From contig CALWBE010000041.1 in NCBI GenBank assembly GCA_944375955.1, positions 1 to 59,911 of the forward strand: a stretch of DNA of 59,911 nucleotides, read 5' to 3'. The translations under genes were made by a program, and so were the position numbers. Below the pieces are notes generated by a model. It did not search any database. It worked only from the letters and a program-made list of their open reading frames with translations, and was not told where the DNA came from. Source of the stretch: an uncultured Clostridia bacterium (GTDB lineage: Bacteria > Bacillota > Clostridia > Oscillospirales > CAG-382). Below, piece after piece: positions 50,070 through 55,183 of this stretch (the stretch's first letter is position 1; the number at the start of each line of letters is the position of its first letter).

Positions 50070-50288
50070 ATGTGGAATTATGAAAAAAGGCTTCAATTTC
50101 CTATAAATATAAAGAATACTGATGCAAGAACTGCAAAAATCATAATGAGCCAATACGGCGGACCTGACGGAGAGATATCAGCTTCGCTTCGCTATCTGTC
50201 CCAGCGTTTTTCAATGCCTAACGGTTCGCTCATCGGCCTTTTGACTGATATAGGAACCGAAGAATACGCTCCAATAGGTTATCAATGA
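50070..50288 (+). pseudogene. cotJC: Spore coat protein CotJC, truncated by prophage insertion
   Basis: Only 72 residues are left of a Mn-catalase-family protein that is normally about 190 residues. The first 65 match well: MWNYEKRLQFPI, QYGGPDGEISASLRYLSQRF and LLTDIGTEE, the last holding a metal-ligand glutamate. Directly after GTEE the family has A-H-L-E with the next metal ligands, whereas here YAPIGYQ and a stop follow, and base composition jumps to the GC-rich prophage. The rest of cotJC should be at the other prophage end, outside the window. If the prophage excises precisely, for instance during sporulation, a full gene would be restored. Confidence 0.9.
50250..50275. other. Probable prophage attachment junction inside cotJC
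   Basis: The cotJC-like frame is conserved up to GGAACCGAAGAATACGCT (around 50254-50271; Thr-Glu-Glu-Tyr-Ala) and then lost. The crossover core must lie within or just before this segment. It is one end only; the matching repeat is beyond the window. Which recombinase made it cannot be seen. Confidence 0.7.
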
Positions 50289-50557
50289 TATTCCGTGCCG
50301 CTGTTTGTGTCCTTTGTCTTTTGTACCGACTCTCGGCGTTGTAATTCGGCTCTGCAGGTCCGTTCGTCGTAGTCGAGCAAAACGCTCTCGTAGTCGTCCC
50401 ACGCCCGATTATGAGCATTTAATACTGTTTGTGCTTGCGTCCTGTTGTCGGCGTGTATAAAACCGCAAAACTCTATGCTCTCGCCGCGTCCGCCGTATGC
50501 GTATATGTGTTTGTTTCCTTTTGCGGGGTCGTTGTAGTGATTGTAGTCGTAAATCAC
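50282..50557 (-). CDS. Hypothetical protein at the prophage edge
   Basis: A 91-residue protein starting with GTG, preceded by AAAGGAGG at 11 bases. Its 3' end runs past the cotJC junction, overlapping the cotJC stop by a few bases. The sequence is hydrophilic with HIYAYGGRGESIEFCGFIHAD near the N-terminus (family unknown) and a charged helical end. It is the last phage gene before the attachment site, a usual place for accessory genes. No function assigned. Confidence 0.55.
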   Translation of the reverse strand: MIYDYNHYNDPAKGNKHIYAYGGRGESIEFCGFIHADNRTQAQTVLNAHNRAWDDYESVLLDYDERTCRAELQRRESVQKTKDTNSGTEYH

Positions 50558-50876
50558 GGCGTATATATTCCTCCTTTACTATACTCTACTTTTCTCTTAT
50601 TTACTCTACTTTACTTTACTTTGTGGATTGATTACCCGAATATCTCCGAAAACTTCGTTTATGCGGTGTTTTCGTTTCGGTTACTCCGTTTTGGTGGTGT
50701 TTCCGTTCCGAAAACTGCCTCAAAACGCACTTTCCGTTCCGATTACATAAATCGCCTATGCAACTTTTTGCGTTCAAATTCGGGCTGAAAACGAGGTCAA
50801 AGAGGGTATCTGTTTCAATTCGGAAATTCCGGGGAGATTTCCGTTCTTTTTCTCCCCGAAAATCACCGAAAATGCA
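50558..50876. other. Non-coding stretch near the prophage end, with repeats
   Basis: No credible gene; a long plus-strand frame through it has no start signal. It holds a pyrimidine-rich tract of repeated TTTACT-type units at 50570-50622 (purine-rich AGTAAA/AGTAGAGTA on the coding strand), two copies of a 12-bp direct repeat, and several scattered TCCGTT/TCCGAA elements. The location beside the attachment site fits recombinase arm sites or a regulatory leader. Confidence 0.45.
50700..50742. repeat. 12-bp direct repeats TTTCCGTTCCGA
   Basis: Exact copies at 50700-50711 and 50731-50742, 31 bp apart start to start (about three helical turns). Related TCCGAA/TCCGTT pieces lie around them. They may be binding sites for a recombination or regulatory protein. 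Confidence 0.5.
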
Positions 50877-51038
50877 TTATCTGTTTCCTGCTCCCTGCTC
50901 GTACTCGGTAGCCTCTGACAATCTCGGCAGCTTGTCGAGTAGATTGCAGGCCTCGATTACTGCCTCGCGTTCGCGGTCGGAGAGCGTCGGGCTATCCTTT
51001 ATGTAAATAAGCGTTTCTACAACCTCACCGATTATCAT
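50877..51038 (-). CDS. Small hypothetical phage protein
   Basis: A 53-residue, mostly helical acidic protein (MIIGEVVETLIYIKD…SDREREAVIEACNLLDKL). The start ATG at 51038 overlaps the upstream stop (TAATG), with GAGGAGG upstream, so it is translationally coupled to the 161-residue gene. A longer start at 51074 inside that gene is rejected. Function unknown. Confidence 0.6.
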   Translation of the reverse strand: MIIGEVVETLIYIKDSPTLSDREREAVIEACNLLDKLPRLSEATEYEQGAGNR

Positions 51039-51523
51039 TATTCGTCGTCCTCCTCTGTCGGTATCATTTCGCATTCATCTACAAGGCTGTCGCCTCCGGG
51101 GAAACGATATATAGGCTCTGACTTTCCGTCGTTGAGTGGCTGAACGCCTACAAGGAACGCAACATAGCCTCTTGCTTTTATTCTCATAGGCCACCCGTTT
51201 TTGTGGGCGATTTCCTGCAGTTCAGTTCGGTAAATCTCCGCTCCGTCTTCCTCGATTTCTTTTGCTTTGAGGAGGGCGGTTTTTGCCCTCTCGCTGTATT
51301 TGTAAAGTTCGTCAAAGGGGTGGAACAAAAGACCGAGTATGAATTGCGTGTCCGGGACTGTACTTGCCCAATGACCTATCATTTCTCCGTAGTATTTGTC
51401 GCCGGGGTTTATCAACTCTATCGTGTCCCCGAAATCCATAACCTTTTCGCCGTTAATGAGTACATCTACCATACCCTGTGTTACCGAGGAACGGCGACGC
51501 TCGACCGTGATTTTAATTTCCAT
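51038..51523 (-). CDS. Hypothetical phage protein
   Basis: A 161-residue acidic protein beginning MEIKITVERRRSSVTQ, with TIELINPGDKYYGEMIGHW and a C-terminal acidic tail (EEDDE). No signal or membrane segment. It overlaps the upstream 134-residue gene by 11 bp and the downstream gene by 1 bp. I do not recognise the family; overlapping ends show it belongs to the small-gene operon. Confidence 0.65.
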   Translation of the reverse strand: MEIKITVERRRSSVTQGMVDVLINGEKVMDFGDTIELINPGDKYYGEMIGHWASTVPDTQFILGLLFHPFDELYKYSERAKTALLKAKEIEEDGAEIYRTELQEIAHKNGWPMRIKARGYVAFLVGVQPLNDGKSEPIYRFPGGDSLVDECEMIPTEEDDE

Positions 51524-51917
51524 ACAGTTCGCTCCAATCCTTTATATTTTCATAGCCTTTGACATTCTTTAAGGCGGCGAGAGCCTTTTTGCTGTCCTCG
51601 ACCCTCTGCCGTACATAATCCGTCTTTGAATTACTGTACCGCTTGATGTATTGCTCCATTTTCTTTGGGGTGTCCTGTCCGTGTCCCACGGCTACCATAA
51701 TATCTGCCGCTCCGTCTACTTTTACTGCTTTGAGCGTAGTGGGGTCAATCTCTCGGCCGCCCTTGAAACGCTGACGGTGTGCGGGTCTGCAAAACGGTAT
51801 ATATCCCTCCGGTGCGTTTTCCGGTCCTATATTCCAAATGATATAACCGAGTGGCACTTCATCAACAATTTCGTACACATCAGTTTTGCCAAATACCGTA
51901 TGTTCTATCGTTCTCAT
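51513..51917 (-). CDS. Hypothetical phage protein
   Basis: A 134-residue protein. The first half is rich in aromatic and Gly/Pro residues (VPLGYIIWNIGPENAPEGY, FCRPAHRQRFKGGREID), the second half is basic and helical (KKMEQYIKRYSNSKTDYVRQR). GAGGAAAG precedes the ATG. It overlaps its neighbours at both ends. No known domain recognised; a nucleic-acid-related role is possible from its basic helix but unproven. Confidence 0.62.
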   Translation of the reverse strand: MRTIEHTVFGKTDVYEIVDEVPLGYIIWNIGPENAPEGYIPFCRPAHRQRFKGGREIDPTTLKAVKVDGAADIMVAVGHGQDTPKKMEQYIKRYSNSKTDYVRQRVEDSKKALAALKNVKGYENIKDWSELYGN

Positions 51918-52111
51918 AATCTTTCCTCCGCTCTAATAAAATCAAGTTCATAATCAGCCGTTTCCCGCTCTGTGAGTTCTCTGTCATACACGATAATATC
52001 GTGGTATTTCCCGGTCGTGTCGTCCTCCCGGCGGAGCAGTCCTTTTTTCGGCTGACAGCCTATCGAAAAGCCTCTTAACCTCATACCATATACAAATTCT
52101 TTCATTACCAT
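51914..52111 (-). CDS. Small hypothetical phage protein (RGFSIGCQPKKG type)
   Basis: A 65-residue protein, or 63 if the second ATG is used: MKEFVYGMRLRGFSIGCQPKKG, then a DIIVYDRELTERE helical end. The compact, low-gap sequence looks like a real small folded protein; I recall similar small proteins in Clostridia mobile elements, without known function. It overlaps the upstream gene by 7 bp. Confidence 0.6.
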   Translation of the reverse strand: MVMKEFVYGMRLRGFSIGCQPKKGLLRREDDTTGKYHDIIVYDRELTERETADYELDFIRAEERL

Positions 52112-52287
52112 TCCTCCTCGTCTTCGTCCGGGTCTGCCGTGATTTCCTCTAACATTTCCGGCGTGATTTTCGCAAGGTCAATTTCCGCTCTTTCCCCGGT
52201 GTAGTAGCCTATAAGCGTAAGCACGGTCCCGTGTATCTCGTATTGAGTTGAGCCGTTTATAATATCCAAGAATGTTTGATAGTCCAT
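52105..52287 (-). CDS. Small hypothetical acidic phage protein
   Basis: A 60-residue protein (MDYQTFLDIINGST…) ending in a highly acidic tail (DPDEDEEEW). AAGGAGGACATT precedes the ATG. It is part of the same operon, 10 bp after the 125-residue gene. Function unknown; acidic small phage proteins sometimes act as inhibitors, but nothing here shows that. Confidence 0.58.
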   Translation of the reverse strand: MDYQTFLDIINGSTQYEIHGTVLTLIGYYTGERAEIDLAKITPEMLEEITADPDEDEEEW

Positions 52288-52297
52288 AATGTCCTCC

Positions 52298-52675
52298 TTA
52301 ATATCCGTAGTGGACGATATGCAATTCGTCCCACGCTCCGGGGTCGAGTGTTTTAAGTGCTGCGAGGAATGGCGGTGTACGGCGGTATGTGTTGGTGTCC
52401 GCCCATTTTTCGAGCCATTCGATAACCGCTCCGAGTTCGGCTTCTTTCATAATCTCTCCGTATTTGTCGGTGCGTGTTGCGTGGTCGCCGTCTTCAATGT
52501 AGAGGTCAAAGTCGATTTCTTTGTCAAACAGTTCTTTCCAACCGTTGTTATATCCCATACAAGAGAGGTTGAATACTGTAACTATTTCAGCATAATAAAC
52601 CTTTCCGAAATCATCTGATTTTTCGTTGTTCTCTCTGTGGGCGTTTGCTATGATAATTTTGCTTTCGTATGCCAT
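52298..52675 (-). CDS. Hypothetical phage protein
   Basis: A 125-residue protein: MAYESKIIIANAHREN, YYAEIVTVFNLSCMGYNNGW and WLEKWADTNTYRRTPPFL. AAGGAGGATAACACA precedes the ATG, one of the best ribosome-binding sites of this group. It begins the run of five overlapping or near-overlapping small genes down to 50877. No family recognised. Confidence 0.64.
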   Translation of the reverse strand: MAYESKIIIANAHRENNEKSDDFGKVYYAEIVTVFNLSCMGYNNGWKELFDKEIDFDLYIEDGDHATRTDKYGEIMKEAELGAVIEWLEKWADTNTYRRTPPFLAALKTLDPGAWDELHIVHYGY

Positions 52676-52767
52676 TGTGTTATCCTCCTTGAAATTCTCC
52701 CTTTTGGGTCAATATTGTTTCACGTGTAACATTTTTGCCCTGTATTGGGGCATAATTTGTTAAAAAA

Positions 52768-53037
52768 TTAGATGATACAAGCGAGGGCGCGTTCTGCTAT
52801 ATATCCCTCTACAAAGCCGAGTTTCTCGTATGCGTATGAAATACGACCGACGGCTTGGTCGAGCCTCTCTCTGAGGTCTGCGTCCGGGATAAGTTTCAGC
52901 AGTTCCGAAAATTCATTCTCCGCCGTGTCGGTGTCTGATATGCTGACACGGGTTTTGGCCTCCTCTGCGTGGGGACTGTCTGATAGGGCATACGCCTCTT
53001 TTTCGTTCATCTTTACTACATCGTTGAATGTCTGCAA
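52768..53037 (-). CDS. Hypothetical phage protein
   Basis: An 89-residue protein starting with TTG, with GAAAGGAG upstream. The C-terminal LKLIPDADLRERLDQAVGRI and YEKLGFVEGYIAER are helical and resemble short uncharacterised proteins common in clostridial elements. Its leader region (53038-53192) is overlapped on the other strand by a candidate small RNA. Function unknown. Confidence 0.6.
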   Translation of the reverse strand: MQTFNDVVKMNEKEAYALSDSPHAEEAKTRVSISDTDTAENEFSELLKLIPDADLRERLDQAVGRISYAYEKLGFVEGYIAERALACII

Positions 53038-53078
53038 AAAAAATAACTCCTTTCAATTTGTAAACTTTTCGTCCACTC

Positions 53079-53107
53079 TTGACAGGAGGCTGTTTTTGCG
53101 ATATAAT
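53079..53107 (+). promoter_or_regulatory. Perfect consensus promoter opposite to phage genes (sRNA 1)
   Basis: TTGACA (53079-53084), exactly 17 bp, TATAAT (53102-53107). It reads against the flanking minus-strand genes and has no plus-strand ORF behind it, only a hairpin terminator 35-85 bp later. Confidence 0.85.
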
Positions 53108-53111
53108 AATA

Positions 53112-53194
53112 GGGCAAAAGCACTTGTAAGAGTGGTTTGTGGCAACGGTAATTCTTTTCTTTCCACGGAGCAGAATTGCCGTTGTTTTTCTTTT
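53112..53194 (+). ncRNA. Candidate small RNA 1 of the prophage
   Basis: An ~83-nt transcript is bounded by the consensus promoter and by a 13-bp hairpin (CAACGGTAATTCT 53143-53155 with AGAATTGCCGTTG 53172-53184) followed by TTTTTCTTTT. No ORF with a start signal exists inside. It is antisense to the leader of the 89-residue gene and abuts the 3' end of the RHH gene. Promoter and terminator are directly visible; expression and role are inferred. Confidence 0.65.
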
Positions 53195-53363
53195 AATTGT
53201 GGGTTTTTTGAAGTTCCTTATAAACAAGTGCCACACCTTTGATAAGCACATCGGTTTTTGTGCGTCCCGAAAGTTCTGTGCATTTGTTTAATAAGGCGTT
53301 TTCGCTTTCCGACAATCTCAATTCAAGACGGACCGTTCTGTTTACGGTTTTAGGTCGTCCCAT
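53193..53363 (-). CDS. Ribbon-helix-helix type small DNA-binding protein
   Basis: A 56-residue protein: GRPKTVNRTVRLELRLSESE and then ALLNKCTELSGRTKTDVL, the beta strand plus two helices of CopG/Arc-type ribbon-helix-helix repressors, with the basic RPK start. It probably regulates this prophage region. The ATG at 53363 has no ribosome-binding site, whereas a perfect AAGGAGG at about 53402-53408 sits upstream where the same frame is open but offers only ATC codons. The true start may be non-canonical or upstream. Two candidate sRNAs flank the gene on the other strand. Confidence 0.72.
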   Translation of the reverse strand: MGRPKTVNRTVRLELRLSESENALLNKCTELSGRTKTDVLIKGVALVYKELQKTHN

Positions 53364-53416
53364 ATTAGGATTGTCCGTCTTTTTTACATAAGCCGTGATG
53401 ATTTCCTCCTTATCTC

Positions 53417-53445
53417 TTGCCTTTTTCGTTATTCTGTGTTATAAT
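53417..53445 (+). promoter_or_regulatory. Promoter of candidate small RNA 2
   Basis: TTGCCT (53417-53422), 17 bp, TATAAT (53440-53445), on the plus strand, opposite to the phage genes and followed by hairpins without a gene. Confidence 0.7.
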
Positions 53446-53451
53446 TCAAAA

Positions 53452-53528
53452 GGTGAGTGCGGCGGCAAGTACCGCACAAACCTTTTTACCACGTGGCTCT
53501 GGCTTAATTGTCAGAGCCTTTTCTCTTG
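53452..53528 (+). ncRNA. Candidate small RNA 2 of the prophage
   Basis: The predicted transcript has a first hairpin GTGCGG/CCGCAC (53457-53462 and 53472-53477), extended by AAAGGT/ACCTTT on the outside. A second follows, GGCTCTG/CAGAGCC (53495-53501 and 53512-53518) with TTTTCTCTT. The last hairpin overlaps the 3' end of a convergent 47-residue gene. Same layout as sRNA 1: promoter, short structured body, terminator, antisense to a gene leader. Confidence 0.58.
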
Positions 53529-53647
53529 GCCTCTGCGATTACCTCATCAATCAGTTCCTTTGCCTTGTCAACGTTGCCGCTTTCAAGGAGAGCCTTGATT
53601 GATAACATAACCGTGAGGAGTTCCAACCTTGTCATATCCTCGCCCAT
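53504..53647 (-). CDS. Small helical phage protein
   Basis: A 47-residue protein: MGEDMTRLELLTVMLSIKAL, then GNVDKAKELIDEVIAEAKRK. GGAAAGGAAAACAG precedes the ATG. It is the first gene after the minus-strand consensus promoter at 53708-53736 and is followed by the RHH gene. Two amphipathic helices suggest a dimerising or adaptor protein. Function unknown. Confidence 0.65.
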   Translation of the reverse strand: MGEDMTRLELLTVMLSIKALLESGNVDKAKELIDEVIAEAKRKGSDN

Positions 53648-53707
53648 CTGTTTTCCTTTCCGGCACTTGCCACCTTACTCGCCTTGGTTTCCCTTGACTG
53701 TATCTAA

Positions 53708-53736
53708 ATTATAACATTTATCCGTGCAAATGTCAA
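53708..53736 (-). promoter_or_regulatory. Perfect consensus promoter of the prophage small-gene operon
   Basis: On the minus strand: TTGACA (53736-53731), exactly 17 bp, TATAAT (53713-53708). It drives the 47-residue gene, the RHH gene and probably the run of small genes down to 50282. Confidence 0.85.
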
Positions 53737-53798
53737 GGCCTTTTCCAAAATTTTTTTGGAATTTTCTCTTTTTTAATATTTTGTTCTTGAAATATGCC

Positions 53799-53826
53799 AA
53801 AACCGCCCCACAATGGAGGCGGTTTT
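53799..53826 (-). terminator. Hairpin after the 67-residue gene
   Basis: AAAACCGCC (53799-53807) pairs with GGCGGTTTT (53818-53826); the T4 on either side is short, so strength is uncertain. It separates the lipoprotein transcript from the promoter at 53736. Confidence 0.65.
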
Positions 53827-54028
53827 ATAATATTCCTGCTTTTCTCTTGTTCTTTTCGGCAAGTTCTTTTTCCCAAGAGTCGTCTGATAACACTTCTTCT
53901 CTTGCCCTGTTTTCAATTTCCACGAGAGTTTCGTATGGTATTCCGAGGAGTTCGGCAGCCTTATGTCCTTGCTCCTCTCTATACTTCAAGTATTCCTCTG
54001 ATTCTTTTGGAGTTAATTCTCGTCCCAT
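53825..54028 (-). CDS. Small hypothetical phage protein
   Basis: A 67-residue highly charged, helical protein (LTPKESEEYLKYREEQGHKA, then ELLGIPYETLVEIENRARE). GGAAAGG precedes the ATG. It is 2 bp after the lipoprotein gene and so co-transcribed. No family recognised. Confidence 0.6.
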   Translation of the reverse strand: MGRELTPKESEEYLKYREEQGHKAAELLGIPYETLVEIENRAREEVLSDDSWEKELAEKNKRKAGIL

Positions 54029-54030
54029 AA

Positions 54031-54429
54031 CTAATCCTTTCCGAGTTGGTCGGCAAGGTTGTTCCTCACCTCGCTTACTTCTGACATAGCACCACTTCCA
54101 TACATAGCGTTCATAACTCTATAAGAAAGCAAGGAAATATATATAGAAATGTGTGAGTCGTTTTCATATATAGTATCAAACAGCGTGTCTGTTTTTAGTT
54201 CTTCAAGGTCTTTTTCTTCCTGTGCTTTTGCCTGTTCGTAATATTCATCAATTTTTTCGTAGGCTTCTTCGCCTGTGAGATTTCCTGCAATATAGTCGTC
54301 TGCCGCTCGCAAAGCATTTATTCCTATTTGATACATAGCGTCCGAGGTGTCTTCCGGCTTTGAATTGCCGCAGGCACATAGCGAAAATATCAATACCACC
54401 GTTAAGAGAGTGCACAAAATCCGTTTCAT
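54031..54429 (-). CDS. Phage-encoded lipoprotein
   Basis: A 132-residue protein with a classical lipoprotein signal: KRILCTLLTVVLIFSLCACG, lipobox LCAC around residues 17-20. A small acidic helical domain follows (EEAYEKIDEYYEQAKAQEEK, LSYRVMNAMYGSGAMSEV). GGAGGAGCGGAT precedes the ATG. Located between the lysis module terminator and the accessory operon, a typical place for a lysogenic-conversion gene, such as a superinfection-exclusion lipoprotein. That role is inference. Confidence 0.72.
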   Translation of the reverse strand: MKRILCTLLTVVLIFSLCACGNSKPEDTSDAMYQIGINALRAADDYIAGNLTGEEAYEKIDEYYEQAKAQEEKDLEELKTDTLFDTIYENDSHISIYISLLSYRVMNAMYGSGAMSEVSEVRNNLADQLGKD

Positions 54430-54502
54430 ATCCGCTCCTCCTTTGAATATTTAATTATACCATATTTTTCGTCGCTCGTCTTTGTATTGCCCCGAAAATC
54501 GG

Positions 54503-54545
54503 CAAAAAAAAATAAACCCCTCTACCAAGTGAATGATAGAGGGGT
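54503..54545 (-). terminator. Terminator after the lysis module
   Basis: ACCCCTCTA (54516-54524) pairs with TAGAGGGGT (54537-54545); read on the minus strand it is followed by a long T-rich run (complement of 54503-54516). Confidence 0.88.
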
Positions 54546-54630
54546 CGTTTTTCTGCTCCGGCGGTGGCGGTCCGGGGCAGTCATAAATCATCAGCACCAT
54601 AAATGTGCTTTGCCGGGTCTGTGGTGGGTG

Positions 54631-55002
54631 TTATTCCTCCGCTTTGTCTGTCGTGTCGGCAGAGGGTGTAGGGGCGATATAATTTGCAATATTGGCATTC
54701 TGTTCCCAAGCGGTTTTGGCGGTTGTCAATGCGTCCTCAACCCACTTTTGTAATGTCTTATCGGTAACAAACATCTTGATTACCGCAGGCAATTTCGGAT
54801 AAATCGCCTCGATAACAGTAGCGAGTTTCAGCGAGCCTGTACCGCTGCCGAAATCCTTTTCCGCCTCTGTTACGAGGGCGTAGAGCATTTTCATAACGAC
54901 GCTCTTGTTTCCCTTGAATACGGCGAAAACAACAGCCGAAACGGCCGCTACGATAAGCAGGATAAAATCCCAATTTGCTAAAATAAATTCGATAACATTC
55001 AT
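54631..55002 (-). CDS. Phage holin, LLH-type
   Basis: A 123-residue protein with one N-terminal membrane helix (WDFILLIVAAVSAVVFAVF, about 10-28). A soluble part follows in which the segment AEKDFGSGTGSLKLATVIEA and the following YPKLPAVIKMFV match the LL-H type holin family. It would open the inner membrane for the endolysin. The ATG at 55002 has AAGGAGAAAAACAAT upstream; the longer frame to 55143 is rejected. It ends in an acidic tail before the module terminator. Confidence 0.8.
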   Translation of the reverse strand: MNVIEFILANWDFILLIVAAVSAVVFAVFKGNKSVVMKMLYALVTEAEKDFGSGTGSLKLATVIEAIYPKLPAVIKMFVTDKTLQKWVEDALTTAKTAWEQNANIANYIAPTPSADTTDKAEE

Positions 55003-55183
55003 ATTGTTTTTCTCCTTGTTTTCTGATTTTTGTTTTGCTCCGTTTGTCGTGTTCCGGGCAAGGGAACGGCTCACTCTTATAACAAGCCTCACAACATTCG
55101 TCGCAAGTTGGTCCGTGGCGGTAGTTGTATGGGCAAGGCTCAATTCTTTTGAGTTCCTTGCCGCATACCGAACATACAGCCAT
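54758..55183 (-). CDS. Cys-rich zinc-ribbon-like small protein; 3' part overlaps holin
   Basis: The first ~45 residues are strongly patterned: CSVCGKELKRIEPCPYNYRH, then CDECCEACYKSEPFPCPEH, with eight or more Cys and His as in a zinc ribbon. The ATG overlaps the endolysin stop (TAATG), with no Shine-Dalgarno of its own. The frame remains open to 54758, that is 245 bp into the holin gene in another frame. That long overlap is unusual; perhaps only the first part is functional. The N-terminal half looks real; the C-terminal half may be an accident of the overlap. Confidence 0.55.
   Translation of the reverse strand: MAVCSVCGKELKRIEPCPYNYRHGPTCDECCEACYKSEPFPCPEHDKRSKTKIRKQGEKQYECYRIYFSKLGFYPAYRSGRFGCCFRRIQGKQERRYENALRPRNRGGKGFRQRYRLAETRYCYRGDLSEIACGNQDVCYR

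Noticed and set aside
50429..50788. 119-residue plus-strand ORF near the prophage end
   Set aside because: No ribosome-binding site; it covers a supported minus-strand gene and a pyrimidine-rich non-coding tract, giving a Val/Leu/Phe/Ser-rich product.
53079..53530. Possibility that the two sRNA units are riboswitches or leaders of plus-strand genes
   Set aside because: No plus-strand gene follows either terminator; all neighbouring genes are on the minus strand.
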